A stretch of DNA of 64,000 nucleotides from an uncultured bacterium (GCA_902777605.1 CACYUI010000010.1:1-64000), one strand, 5' to 3'. Positions 26,263-35,009 are shown, counted from the stretch's first letter. Notes: generated by a model not told the origin, from the letters alone. A program made the numbers and translations.

Positions 26263-26892
26263 TCAGAAGCATAGTATTGAATATTCACAGTGGCAATCTT
26301 TTTTTCTCTTTATAAAACTATAATCAGTTGTTTCAATTTTTTTCAAAAAACCAGAAAGCTTTTGCAAATACTCTAATTTTAAATTTTCATCAATATTAAC
26401 ACTAACATCTTTTTTATTTTTTAAATCCAAATATACAAAAATTATATTATTAGTGTTAAAAAATTCTGAAACACAAAGCGCATAAACCATTGTTTGAAAA
26501 TCATACTTTGCATCTTTAGGAGCAGAGCCTGTTTTATAATCTAATATATAATATGTATCATCATTTTTAACAAGAGCATCCAATCTCCCGCCAATAAATT
26601 TATCATTAATTTTATAAGACAAGTCATACTCAGTATCAATTACATCATATTCAAAATACTTGATATTTTTTAAATAGTTCCAAGTGTCAAATTCTTTTGC
26701 GGAAAGACTTTTTTCCATCAAATCAATATTCTGATCTTTTAAATAATATGATGCAAGTGCGTGAATATTTTTACCAAACTCGAAAATTTCATCATTCGTT
26801 GGCATATTAATACATTTTACATATCTATAATAGAACTTTCTAGGACAAAGTTCATATGTTTTAAGCATATTTGGAGAATATTGTTGAATCAT
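26263..26892 (-). CDS. PD-(D/E)XK nuclease, RecB/Cas4-like, with Fe-S-type cysteines
   Basis: The 209-residue product shows the RecB-nuclease core: H44, D105 in GGRLDAL and D118-x-K120 in ILDYKTG, followed by a QTMVYAL motif (QxxxY). C16 (ELCPRKFYYRY) and C200, C202, C208 at the extreme C-terminus are placed as the Fe-S ligands of AddB/Cas4-type nucleases. No helicase or CRISPR genes are near, so it is not an evident Cas4. It should cut DNA ends, perhaps in recombination. It lies three bases from the kinase gene upstream. Confidence 0.82.
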   Translation of the reverse strand: MIQQYSPNMLKTYELCPRKFYYRYVKCINMPTNDEIFEFGKNIHALASYYLKDQNIDLMEKSLSAKEFDTWNYLKNIKYFEYDVIDTEYDLSYKINDKFIGGRLDALVKNDDTYYILDYKTGSAPKDAKYDFQTMVYALCVSEFFNTNNIIFVYLDLKNKKDVSVNIDENLKLEYLQKLSGFLKKIETTDYSFIKRKKDCHCEYSILCF

Positions 26893-26895
26893 ATT

Positions 26896-27942
26896 TTAGC
26901 ATTCTAAATATGTATAATCTTTATGGTTAGCAAGATGTTCTTCTATTTCTGCAAATGTTAGAAGCCCGTCTGTTGCACCAAACTGAGATACAACACTCCC
27001 TGAATTTACAGAAGCGTACATCAAAGATAAACCTATATTAAGATTCGTTTTATGTAATGCTGCACAAAATGTTGACGCAAACGCATCACCAGCACCCAAA
27101 GTAGAAACGACATCAAACTCGTTAAAAGTCGGGCAAAAATAATATTTTTTACCGTCATATGCATATGCACCTTTGCTGCCGTCAGTAATAACTATTACTT
27201 GGTATTCTTGAACTTTTAATTGTTTTAGCATTTTTTTAATATCTGTATGTATAACTTCTTGAGAAAATTTCTCGGTCTTTGTATCCGGTCTGACCTGAAT
27301 ACCTGTAGCCATTATAGCTTCTTCTTTATTCATTACAACAACATGTGCATTTTTTAGAATCTTATCTAAATGATTTTTACCCTTTTTAAGACTTGTAGTT
27401 CCTGCATTAAAACAAATAGTGAGGTCGTGTTTATGAGCAAAATCTACTAAAGGTTCAATTACGGCATTTGAATCTCCATTTAGAGGTGCAACATATATAA
27501 AATCAGCTTCTTTTATTGCATCAAAATCAATTTCATTTTCTTTTATTTCTGCATTTGCTCCTCTGTGAGCAAGCACTGTTCTATCACCTTGAAAACTTAA
27601 CAATATTATAGAAAAACCTGTTGAAGTTTCTTTCTTTTGAATAATATACTTTAAATTAACTTTATGATTTTTAAAAAAGTGTAAAATACCTTCAGAGTAT
27701 ATGTCTTCACCTATTTTAAATATAGCTGATGTGTCATAACCCAGATTAGCCAAATTACAAGCAGTATTAACTCCTCCACCACCTACACGGGAAGAAAAAT
27801 CAGAAATGTCAATCTTTGAACCATAAGGATAACTCATAAAATCTTTACTATGATCTTTTGTACAAACAGAAACTATGTTAGCTTCATCACACTCAACAAA
27901 AACATCAACCGTAGCACTTCCAATTGTAATTACCTTTGCCAT
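26896..27942 (-). CDS. PfkB-family sugar/nucleoside kinase
   Basis: The 348-residue product has both PfkB signatures: GGGGVNTACNLANLG near residue 55 and the C-terminal STLGAGDAFAS with the catalytic Asp. Such kinases phosphorylate ribose, fructose, adenosine and similar substrates; the substrate is not readable here. The ATG at 27942 (MAKVITIGSATVDVF) with GGGGG upstream is preferred to an ATG four codons earlier. It begins the run kinase-nuclease-tatD-tlyA. Confidence 0.88.
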   Translation of the reverse strand: MAKVITIGSATVDVFVECDEANIVSVCTKDHSKDFMSYPYGSKIDISDFSSRVGGGGVNTACNLANLGYDTSAIFKIGEDIYSEGILHFFKNHKVNLKYIIQKKETSTGFSIILLSFQGDRTVLAHRGANAEIKENEIDFDAIKEADFIYVAPLNGDSNAVIEPLVDFAHKHDLTICFNAGTTSLKKGKNHLDKILKNAHVVVMNKEEAIMATGIQVRPDTKTEKFSQEVIHTDIKKMLKQLKVQEYQVIVITDGSKGAYAYDGKKYYFCPTFNEFDVVSTLGAGDAFASTFCAALHKTNLNIGLSLMYASVNSGSVVSQFGATDGLLTFAEIEEHLANHKDYTYLEC

Positions 27943-28042
27943 ACATACCCCCATTAACTTTAATAAATTTATTATATCATACTTATACTAGCAAAAAATA
28001 TTTTTACATATTTTTAATATATTAAAATATAGGAGTTTTTAA

Positions 28043-28429
28043 ATGAATAGTATATCTTTCCAAGGAAAAAAAGAAATATTACATGGTTTATCAAAAGCAG
28101 CCGAATGCGCGAAGGCTGCAGAATACTGCAGAGCTGCATCTTTTGGTCCAAGACCTTGCGATAGAAGTGTTCTTGAAATGACAAACAAAACAAGCATGGG
28201 AAATTTTTTAGATATGGTCTGCTATGATAAAGGTTTTATTGATACAATGAAAAATCTAAAAATTGATGAAATAAAAGATATAGCAAATATGCTTCGACCG
28301 GAAAAAGTTCAATATGGAGAAATAAATCCGCTTAAAATATTTAAAGATGTATTACTAAGAATGTGCAAAGCATACAAGAAAAATGAAGCAAAACCAGCTA
28401 TTAACCAACTTTTAAATGAAATAAAATAA
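28043..28429 (+). CDS. small SFQGK-type protein, lineage-specific, unknown
   Basis: The 128-residue product starts MNSISFQGKKEILHGL. It is a soluble, helical protein with a Cys-rich stretch at about 18-38 (ECAKAAEYCRAASFGPRPC) and no signal peptide or membrane helix. AGGAG lies at a normal distance before the ATG. It lies between the kinase gene (divergent) and flagellin (same strand). The N-terminal FQG motif recalls the FG motifs of the products at 24312 and 35077. I do not recognise a function. Confidence 0.65.
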   Translation: MNSISFQGKKEILHGLSKAAECAKAAEYCRAASFGPRPCDRSVLEMTNKTSMGNFLDMVCYDKGFIDTMKNLKIDEIKDIANMLRPEKVQYGEINPLKIFKDVLLRMCKAYKKNEAKPAINQLLNEIK

Positions 28430-28527
28430 TATTATTTAAAACAAAATTTAATATTTTAAGCATGTTAAAATTGTAAATAAATGTAAAAAATATTATACGG
28501 CATGGTGTATTTTTTATAGAGTTATTC

Positions 28528-28633
28528 TATAATGATTCTATAAAAGGATATGTGTTATTTATATAACATATAGAGAGAGTTTATAAATTAGGGATTTACT
28601 CATGCGCTTGCGCTGAGTCAGAAAGGTTAAGGA
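28528..28633 (+). promoter_or_regulatory. flagellin promoter and structured 5' leader
   Basis: TATAAT at 28528-28533 marks a likely start about 95 bases before the gene. The leader holds a strong hairpin, ACTCA...GCGC/GCGC...TGAGT at 28597-28619, directly before the Shine-Dalgarno AAGGA, and another AAGGA at 28542. Two GGA sites, one of them the ribosome binding site, is the arrangement used by CsrA on the Bacillus hag leader; that CsrA acts here is inference. Confidence 0.5.
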
Positions 28634-29488
28634 ATGGCTCTAACTATCAAGACAAATTTGTCATCATTGCTTGTGCAACAAAATTTAAACACTGCTACTA
28701 ATTCATTAAATAACGCAATGCGCAAATTAACTACCGGCTATAAAATTAATAAAGCCAGTGATAATGCGGCAGGGATTTCAATTGCAAATAATTGGATTAC
28801 CCAATTGGGTTCAATTGATATTGCGACAGAAAACACTTCTATGGGTAATGACTTACTTTCTACAGCAGAAAGTTCGTATGACTTAATAACTTCGCATTTG
28901 CAACGTATTAGAGATTTAACGGAACAAGCTGCTAACGGGACATATGGTTCTCAATCAATATTAGCAATCGCTTCAGAAATAACTGCAAGATTAGACGAAA
29001 TAACTCGTATATCAGGTAATGCAAACTATAATGGTATAAACCTTATGGAAGATAAGACTGCGGATATTAGACTCCAAGTAGGTATAAACAATAATTCAAA
29101 TAGTGCAATTTATTTATCAAAAGATTTATTTGCAAAAGCAACCGCAACAGCATTAGTAGGAGGAAGCAGCTCTGCAGACTTCACTGCTAATTGGACAACA
29201 GTGCCGGCATCTACTATTGCAGCAAAATTAGATGTTGTAGATGCTGCTATAAATAATATCTCAGCGCGTGTTACATCTATTGGTGCAGCACAAAACAGAG
29301 TACAGTCAGCTTCTTCTGATTTAACTATTCAAAATACAAATATAACATCATCACTATCTACAATTAGGGATACAGATGTAGCAGAGGTTTCTTCTGAGTA
29401 CATTCAAGCTCAGATATTGCAACAAGCTTCAGCAACACTTTTGGCAACTGCAAATCAGTCCCCAAGTATAGCGCTGAACTTAATATAG
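28634..29488 (+). CDS. fliC: flagellin
   Basis: The 284-residue product has the conserved flagellin N-terminus (about 1-140: LNTATNSLNNAMRKLTTGYKINKASDNAAG, RIRDLTEQAANGTY) and C-terminus (about 205-284: IGAAQNRVQSA, STIRDTDVAEVSSEYIQAQILQQ) that form the D0/D1 filament core. The variable centre is only about 60 residues, so the outer domain is minimal. The start has AAGGA. It is a single flagellin gene with its own terminator, away from other flagellar genes. Confidence 0.94.
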   Translation: MALTIKTNLSSLLVQQNLNTATNSLNNAMRKLTTGYKINKASDNAAGISIANNWITQLGSIDIATENTSMGNDLLSTAESSYDLITSHLQRIRDLTEQAANGTYGSQSILAIASEITARLDEITRISGNANYNGINLMEDKTADIRLQVGINNNSNSAIYLSKDLFAKATATALVGGSSSADFTANWTTVPASTIAAKLDVVDAAINNISARVTSIGAAQNRVQSASSDLTIQNTNITSSLSTIRDTDVAEVSSEYIQAQILQQASATLLATANQSPSIALNLI

Positions 29489-29529
29489 AATAATTAATTT
29501 GTTGTTGATTGGGATATGTACTTATATAT

Positions 29530-29558
29530 GAGATTGAAGAAATTCAATCTCTTTTTAT
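29530..29558 (+). terminator. flagellin terminator
   Basis: A 9-bp stem GAGATTGAA/TTCAATCTC with a short loop and a T-run, 42 bases after the flagellin stop. Confidence 0.88.
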
Positions 29559-29578
29559 TATTTTGCATAAGTACCTAG

Positions 29579-29624
29579 AAAAAAGACACGATATCGTACA
29601 ATACTACTCCATCGTGTCTTTTTA
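29579..29624 (-). terminator. terminator of the 50-residue gene
   Basis: AAAAGACACGAT pairs with ATCGTGTCTTTTT across a 20-base loop. It lies 22 bases after the stop of the minus-strand gene at 29646-29798 and has a T-run on that strand. Confidence 0.75.
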
Positions 29625-29645
29625 TCTATAGCTACAACTTTTTAA

Positions 29646-29798
29646 TTATGCTAAACCTAATGCTTTTCTGTACCAAGAAAAGGATTCTACTTCTGAACCA
29701 TTGAAAGTTGTTTTTACTTGTTGTTTTTTCAAGTAATTTTCAAATTCATCATTGAATGTTGATTTAACTGTTTTTGTTTCTTTAGAGACTATTTTCAT
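29646..29798 (-). CDS. 50-residue basic protein downstream of flagellin, unknown
   Basis: This small frame begins with ATG behind GGGAGA and ends with TAA just before a terminator on the same strand. The product begins MKIVSKETKTVKSTF, is Lys/Thr-rich with a central NYLKKQQVK helix and ends SWYRKALGLA. It has no signal peptide. It is convergent with flagellin. The full set of ribosome binding site, frame and terminator makes a real gene likely. I do not recognise the family; a link to flagella is only positional. Confidence 0.6.
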   Translation of the reverse strand: MKIVSKETKTVKSTFNDEFENYLKKQQVKTTFNGSEVESFSWYRKALGLA

Positions 29799-29927
29799 TT
29801 TTTTCTCCCATATTATAAGTAACACACAATATATTTGTTAATTTAATCTTTCAGTTAATTCTGCACATTCCTTGTGATATTATACCATTAAAAAAGACTT
29901 CTCGCAATGAATATGTAAAGAAATATT

Positions 29928-30032
29928 ATGAAATTTGAGAAAAATTATACAAAAGAATTAGCAACATATAATCATTTAGGGCTAAATAATAACTTGTTTT
30001 TAGCTCATGTTTACGATATTCTTTATGAGTAA
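29928..30032 (+). CDS. possible 34-residue peptide upstream of the FAD protein gene
   Basis: An open frame MKFEKNYTKELATYN... ends in LYE, 24 bases before the next gene. The ribosome binding site (AAAGAAAT) is poor. The region could equally be a plain leader; nothing proves it is translated. Confidence 0.25.
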   Translation: MKFEKNYTKELATYNHLGLNNNLFLAHVYDILYE

Positions 30033-30056
30033 GAGGTTAGTTAGGAGTATTGAAAT

Positions 30057-31433
30057 ATGTATAATGTTGCCATAATTGGTGCCGGACCGGCAGGAATATT
30101 TTCTGCACTTGAAATAGTTAAATTAAAGCCTGAGTGGAAAGTCATTTTAATAGAAAAAGGGCAAAAAATTGAAAAAAGAAAATGTCCAATTCGGGAAGGT
30201 TCGCCTAAATGTGTCAACTGTAAGCGTTGCGGTTTACTTTGCGGTTGGGGAGGAGCAGGAGCATTTTCAGACGGCAAACTAACACTTACTCCTGATGTTG
30301 GAGGTCATCTTGTTGACTATATGCCTAGAGAAAAAGTTGAAAACCTTATAAAATATGCTGATGATATGTACCTCGAGCACGGAGCAACTGACGAAGTTTT
30401 TGGTACTAATATGGAAGTTTTTAGAGAGATTGAACGACAAGCCGTTTTAGCGGAATTGAAACTTGTACACTCTCCTGTTAGACATTTAGGAACCGAGAGA
30501 AGTTTAGATGTTTTAAAGCATATGCAAGACTACCTTGACGAAAGAATTACCATACTCAACAATGTAAGAGCTGAAAGTTTAATTGTTGAATGCGAGCAAG
30601 TAAAAGGGATTGTTCTTGATAATGGCGATACAGTAAAAGCTGAATATACAATCATCGCACCAGGAAGAGAAGGGGCAGATTGGCTAACGCACGAATTCGC
30701 AAAAAATAAAATTGGTATGGTAAATAACGCAGTAGATGTTGGGGTTCGTGTTGAGCTGCCAGCTCCTGTATTTGCTCCTCTAACAGATAAATTGTATGAA
30801 TCAAAACTCGTATATCACTCACCAACATTTGGAGATGAAGTTAGAACATTCTGTATGAATCCAAACGGTGAAGTTGTACAGGAAAATTACAATGGAATAG
30901 CCACTGTTAACGGACACAGCTATGCCAATATAAAAACAAATAACACAAATTTTGCTCTTCTTGTTAGCAAAAAATTTACTGAGCCATTTAAAGAACCGAT
31001 TGCATACGGTCAACATATTGCAAGTCTTGCAAACATGCTTGCAGGCGGCATTTTAGTTCAAAGATTTGGAGATTTACTTGAAGGTAGAAGATCAACTCCG
31101 GATAGAATTAAGTCAAGTATTATTACACCAACTCTTACTTGTGCAACTCCGGGAGACTTAAGTCTTGTAATACCTTATAGACAAATGAAAAGCATAATAG
31201 AAATGCTTTTTGCACTTGACAAAATTGCTCCGGGAACTGCCTCTAGATACACACTTTTATACGGAATAGAAGTTAAGTTCTACTCTGCAAGAGTAAAACT
31301 TACGAACGAACTTGAAACAGAAGGGGTTAAAAACCTGTTCACAATAGGTGATGGTGCAGGTGTAACAAGAGGTTTAATTCAAGCTTCAGCATCAGGTGTA
31401 TATGTAGCTCAAACTATTTGTGCAAGAGGCTAA
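30057..31433 (+). CDS. FAD-dependent oxidoreductase (COG2509-type)
   Basis: The 458-residue product starts with an FAD-binding Rossmann motif (VAIIGAGPAGIFSALE, about 4-20), then a Cys-rich stretch REGSPKCVNCKRCGLLCGWGG (split: C48, C51, C54, C58 region) typical of this family, and a C-terminal FAD contact TIGDGAGVTRGLIQASASG. Proteins of this group are annotated as uncharacterised FAD-dependent dehydrogenases. Substrate is unknown. GGAG lies before the ATG. fliI follows 73 bp later on the same strand but no functional link is apparent. Confidence 0.85.
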   Translation: MYNVAIIGAGPAGIFSALEIVKLKPEWKVILIEKGQKIEKRKCPIREGSPKCVNCKRCGLLCGWGGAGAFSDGKLTLTPDVGGHLVDYMPREKVENLIKYADDMYLEHGATDEVFGTNMEVFREIERQAVLAELKLVHSPVRHLGTERSLDVLKHMQDYLDERITILNNVRAESLIVECEQVKGIVLDNGDTVKAEYTIIAPGREGADWLTHEFAKNKIGMVNNAVDVGVRVELPAPVFAPLTDKLYESKLVYHSPTFGDEVRTFCMNPNGEVVQENYNGIATVNGHSYANIKTNNTNFALLVSKKFTEPFKEPIAYGQHIASLANMLAGGILVQRFGDLLEGRRSTPDRIKSSIITPTLTCATPGDLSLVIPYRQMKSIIEMLFALDKIAPGTASRYTLLYGIEVKFYSARVKLTNELETEGVKNLFTIGDGAGVTRGLIQASASGVYVAQTICARG

Positions 31434-31506
31434 CAAAATTTAATAAGTGTTGTAAACTTCTGTATTATTAATTGACTTAAGCATACTCAATTGTTAAAAT
31501 CATAGT

Positions 31507-32853
31507 ATGAAAGGTGTTGATCAAAAATACTTAGACAATCTGAAGAAAAAAATTAAAAATAAAATTCAGAATGTTGATTTATACCAGTTCAAAGGAAGCG
31601 TTTCTAAACTTTTAGGTTTAACAGTAGAAGTTAAACTTCCGGGATTAAAAATTGGAGATCTTTGTTATATAGAAGCTGCCAATGGAGAAAAAAAACCGGC
31701 AGAAGTTGTTGCTTTTAAGGGTGATGTGGCACAATTACTACTTCTATATGACGGTGCCGGAATTGGGCAAGGGAGTTTAGTACAAACAACTGGAAATCCC
31801 ATTATAATTCCGGTAGGTGATTTTTTGCTTGGACGATTAATAAATCCTATGGGAGAACCTATTGACGGCAAACCTTTAGACACCTCAAATGCTTTGTGGC
31901 GGCCAGTAGAGGGTCCTCCTCCAGGGCCTTTTGAAAGACCTATTATAACAGAAATGTTTTCAACAGGAGTTCGTGCAATTGATTCTTGTATGACTTTTGG
32001 TTGTGGTCAGCGTATGGGATTGTTTGCAGGTTCTGGCGTTGGGAAAAGTACACTTTTGGGTATGATTGCAAGAAATTCTGACGCAGATGTCAATGTAGTT
32101 GCACTAATCGGAGAGCGTGGCAGAGAAGTTAAAGAATTTGTAGAAGATGCTCTTGGACCAGAGGGCATGAAAAAATCAGTACTTGTCTGTTCGACAGGGG
32201 ATCAGCCACCTTTAATCAGACAAAAATGCCTACTCACAGCGACTTCTGTTGCCGAATATTTTCGAGATCAAGGGAAAAAAGTTTTCTTGATGACAGATAC
32301 TATCACTCGTTGCGCGATGGCGGGACGTGAAGTAGGCTTATCAATAGGTGAACCACCAACAATGAAAGGTTATCCTCCATCAATTTTCTCTTGGCTTCAA
32401 AAAGCATTAGAGCGTGCAGGGAACAGCCCCAAAGGTTCTATTACCGCTTTTTATACGGTACTTATGGAAGGCGATGATATAAACGACCCGATTGTAGATA
32501 CTGTTAGAGGTATAACTGACGGTCACATATTTTTATCAAGAAAAGTGGCAGAAGCTAACCACTATCCGGCTATTGATGTTTTGGGAAGTATTTCGCGTCT
32601 AATGTCATCTATTGCAACTCCCGAGCACAAAGAAGCTGCCGCTAAAATGCGAAAAATTATGGCTATGTACAGAGAAAACAAAGACTTAATTGATGTAGGT
32701 ATGTACCAGCCCGGAACTAACCCAAAATTAGACATAGCAATTGAGATGATGCCAAAAATAAATGCATTCCTGCAACAAAGAACAACAGATAGTGTAAGTA
32801 TGGAAAATACTATTAATACAGCGATTGAAATGATGTCAGGAGTTGATATTTAG
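31507..32853 (+). CDS. fliI: flagellar type III export ATPase FliI
   Basis: The 448-residue product is a full-length F1-beta-like ATPase of the FliI/SctN group. The Walker A motif GLFAGSGVGKST is at 171-182 and is followed by VNVVALIGERGREVKEF and the Walker B region KVFLMTDTITRCA. It powers unfolding and delivery of flagellar export substrates, normally regulated by FliH. fliH and fliJ are not adjacent. It could also be a non-flagellar SctN, but flhB, fliO and flagellin in the same window favour FliI. Confidence 0.92.
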   Translation: MKGVDQKYLDNLKKKIKNKIQNVDLYQFKGSVSKLLGLTVEVKLPGLKIGDLCYIEAANGEKKPAEVVAFKGDVAQLLLLYDGAGIGQGSLVQTTGNPIIIPVGDFLLGRLINPMGEPIDGKPLDTSNALWRPVEGPPPGPFERPIITEMFSTGVRAIDSCMTFGCGQRMGLFAGSGVGKSTLLGMIARNSDADVNVVALIGERGREVKEFVEDALGPEGMKKSVLVCSTGDQPPLIRQKCLLTATSVAEYFRDQGKKVFLMTDTITRCAMAGREVGLSIGEPPTMKGYPPSIFSWLQKALERAGNSPKGSITAFYTVLMEGDDINDPIVDTVRGITDGHIFLSRKVAEANHYPAIDVLGSISRLMSSIATPEHKEAAAKMRKIMAMYRENKDLIDVGMYQPGTNPKLDIAIEMMPKINAFLQQRTTDSVSMENTINTAIEMMSGVDI

Positions 32854-32866
32854 CTAGTGACTAGAT

Positions 32867-33421
32867 CTATTTATTATCTATTTTCTTAATAACTCTAGCC
32901 GGGTTTCCTACGGCTAATGAATTATCCGGGATATTTTTTGTAACAACAGCTCCTGCCCCAATAACACATCCTTCACCAATTGTAACTCCGGGAAGAATAA
33001 TTACTCCGCCACCGAGCCAGCAATTTCTACCTACAGTTATTGGTTTTGCCTTTTCAAGCCCTTTATTTCTTGCTTTATATTCAAGCGGGTGAATCGGTGT
33101 ATAGAACTGTACATTTGGACCTATCATTGTATTTGAACCTATTTTTACGACTGCTGAATCTAAAATAGTACAGTTAGCATTAAAGTAAACATTATTACCA
33201 AGTTCAGTATTTATACCGTAATCACAGAAAAAAGGAGGTGTAATAAAGCAACCTCTGCCAGCTTTACGCAAGATAGACTTAATCATAACAGAGCGTCTTG
33301 CATCATCTTTTTCAATATTGAAATCTACAAGTTTTGCCCTTGTTATATTTCTGAGCTCATACAGATACTCAGACTGCGGGTCATGTTCTTGACCATTAAT
33401 CATTTTGTTATATTCTTCCAT
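32867..33421 (-). CDS. maltose/galactoside O-acetyltransferase family protein
   Basis: The 184-residue product is a left-handed beta-helix acetyltransferase with hexapeptide repeats (about 75-175) and the LacA/Maa/NodL markers: N-terminal NKMINGQEHDPQ, catalytic His in YTPIHPL, and the C-terminal GNPARVIKKI. It transfers acetyl from acetyl-CoA to a sugar or related acceptor. The ATG at 33421 is chosen since it gives the family N-terminus; the open frame upstream passes through a terminator. It converges with fliI. Confidence 0.88.
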   Translation of the reverse strand: MEEYNKMINGQEHDPQSEYLYELRNITRAKLVDFNIEKDDARRSVMIKSILRKAGRGCFITPPFFCDYGINTELGNNVYFNANCTILDSAVVKIGSNTMIGPNVQFYTPIHPLEYKARNKGLEKAKPITVGRNCWLGGGVIILPGVTIGEGCVIGAGAVVTKNIPDNSLAVGNPARVIKKIDNK

Positions 33422-33438
33422 ACAAAAATTATAACAAA

Positions 33439-33472
33439 AAATTTGGATTTTGCATTTGCAAAATCCAAATTT
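33439..33472 (-). terminator. terminator of the 52-residue gene
   Basis: A near-perfect palindrome AAATTTGGATTTTGCA with its complement, followed on the minus strand by TTTTTTG, lies just after the stop of the gene at 33486-33644. Confidence 0.85.
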
Positions 33473-33485
33473 AAAATTTTCTTTA

Positions 33486-33644
33486 CTAAGTCTGGGTAGC
33501 CGAAGGTTGATGTGTCCATATACATTGGATTTGCGATGCCTTTTTGGGATTATTCGCGGTAATATTGCCATAAAACATATCCCAATTAGGTTTATGTGCT
33601 TTTTTACCGTCTATTGCGTCTATACTACCATGTGGATTTGCCAT
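33486..33644 (-). CDS. 52-residue protein under the shared two-box promoter
   Basis: The product starts MANPHGSIDAIDGKKAHKP and ends IWTHQPSATQT. It is small, polar, and has no signal peptide. AAAGGA lies eight bases before the ATG; the frame continues upstream but the shared promoter boxes lie there, so the ATG at 33644 is chosen. Its own terminator follows. It has copy d of the promoter that also precedes two coiled-coil genes and the MGMSP-repeat gene, so it probably belongs to the same regulon. The function is unknown. Confidence 0.65.
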   Translation of the reverse strand: MANPHGSIDAIDGKKAHKPNWDMFYGNITANNPKKASQIQCIWTHQPSATQT

Positions 33645-33682
33645 AGAAACATCCTTTCTTTTAATATCATCGTAATAACTTG

Positions 33683-33740
33683 TATACATATATAAAGTAT
33701 TTTATTTTTTGACGATTTCAGAAAGTATGGAAAATTTTAC
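33683..33740 (-). promoter_or_regulatory. shared two-box promoter, copy d
   Basis: On the minus strand GTAAA at 33740 (inside GTAAACTTTTGTAAAATTTT) is followed 41 bp later by TACTTTATATATGTATACAAG-type sequence beginning at 33699. The start codon lies about 40 bp further on. Confidence 0.6.
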
Positions 33741-33753
33741 AAAAGTTTACAAA

Positions 33754-33785
33754 AAAAACACGATCTTAAAATCGTGTTTTTTTAT
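33754..33785 (-). terminator. terminator of the thioredoxin-fold gene
   Basis: AAAACACGAT/ATCGTGTTTT stem with a six-base loop and a T-run; it follows the minus-strand gene at 33799-34182. Confidence 0.88.
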
Positions 33786-33798
33786 ATAAATTCATTTA

Positions 33799-34182
33799 TT
33801 AGTTTACAAAGAAATCAAGCTTTTCTTTAAAACAAGATTTATTCATAATGCACTCTTTTTTCAAGTATCTTGAAATTTTTCCTCTGTCTTTAAAAAATAA
33901 TACATATGGTAATTTCTGATATATTTGATATGTTTGATTAAATCCTTTAGCTTCAGCATTACATATATTTATTTTGGTGAAATTATATTTTGAAGCATAA
34001 TTTTGAGCCATAACATCATATGCAGAAGTAATTGCCTGCACATCATCAGCCCAATCAGCATAAATCAAAACTGCTACAGGCTTATTTTGAGCCATTGCCT
34101 GCTCAAATGTAATCGCCTGTACTTTTGTTATGCAAACTATCATTACAGTAAATATAGAAAATAAAGCTAATAATTTCTTCAT
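33799..34182 (-). CDS. secreted thioredoxin-fold protein lacking the CxxC
   Basis: The 127-residue product has a signal peptide (about 1-23) and a thioredoxin-like domain. The active-site position reads YADWADDVQ where the paralogue at 18604 has YTPECGYCQ, so both redox cysteines are gone. The cis-proline loop KLPYVLF is kept. Two cysteines near the C-terminus (KECIMNKSC) correspond to those of the paralogue. It is unlikely to be an oxidoreductase and may bind partners. It lies 20 bp after fabI on the same strand. Confidence 0.72.
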   Translation of the reverse strand: MKKLLALFSIFTVMIVCITKVQAITFEQAMAQNKPVAVLIYADWADDVQAITSAYDVMAQNYASKYNFTKINICNAEAKGFNQTYQIYQKLPYVLFFKDRGKISRYLKKECIMNKSCFKEKLDFFVN

Positions 34183-34202
34183 ATATACCTCATATTTTTT
34201 TA

Positions 34203-35009
34203 CTAAGCTTCAGAGTTTGCAAGCGTATCCATTTCTTCAGCAGAAGCATAAGCAGAATGACAACCGCAGTCACAATATATAACTTCGCCGGTTGTACCGC
34301 TTGATAAATCAGAAGCTAAATATAAACCTGCTTTACCCACATCTTCAAGAGCAACATTTCTTCCCATTGGTGAACGCATTGTAGCAGCCTTAAGCATTTT
34401 TGAGAATCCTGAAATACCCATTGAAGCAAGTGTTTTAACTGGACCTGAAGACAAGCAGTTAACTCGTATACCTTTAGGACCTAAATCTACTGCCAAAAAT
34501 CTCATTGCCGATTCTAATGCAGCTTTTGCTACACCCATTACATTGTAGCTTGGAACAGAAAGTATAGAACCTAAATAAGTAAGAGCCAAAATAGAACCGC
34601 CTTCATTCATAATAGGTTCAGCATATTTTGCAACTGTTACTAAAGAATAAGCGCTAACACCCATTGCAATATTCCATGCTTCTTTTGTTGTATCAATAAA
34701 TCTGCCCATCAAGGCTTCTTTTGGAGCAAAAGCAACAGCATGAACAACGAAGTCTAATTTGCCGTATACTTTTTCACACTCTTTGAATACTGCTTCAACT
34801 TCTTCTTCTTTAGTTACATCGCAGCTCATGATAATCTTTGCATTCATTGATTCTGCAATAGGACGAACTCTTTTTTCCATAGCTTCACCGGCATATGAAA
34901 ATGCAATTTCAGCACCAGCTTCATGAAGTTGTTTAGCAATACCATACGCTATACCGTGTGTATTAGACACACCAAAAATTATACCTTTTTTACCTTTCAT
35001 TAAATCCAT
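34203..35009 (-). CDS. fabI: enoyl-[acyl-carrier-protein] reductase (NADH)
   Basis: The 268-residue short-chain-dehydrogenase-type enzyme reduces trans-2-enoyl-ACP in fatty-acid elongation. FabI features are the N-terminal GVSNTHGIAYGIAKQL nucleotide site, the VVHAVAFAPK strand and the active site YLGS...SYNVMGVAKAALES (Tyr-x6-Lys). Length and sequence are ordinary. The ATG has GAGGAG upstream. A short secreted protein gene follows. Confidence 0.94.
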   Translation of the reverse strand: MDLMKGKKGIIFGVSNTHGIAYGIAKQLHEAGAEIAFSYAGEAMEKRVRPIAESMNAKIIMSCDVTKEEEVEAVFKECEKVYGKLDFVVHAVAFAPKEALMGRFIDTTKEAWNIAMGVSAYSLVTVAKYAEPIMNEGGSILALTYLGSILSVPSYNVMGVAKAALESAMRFLAVDLGPKGIRVNCLSSGPVKTLASMGISGFSKMLKAATMRSPMGRNVALEDVGKAGLYLASDLSSGTTGEVIYCDCGCHSAYASAEEMDTLANSEA

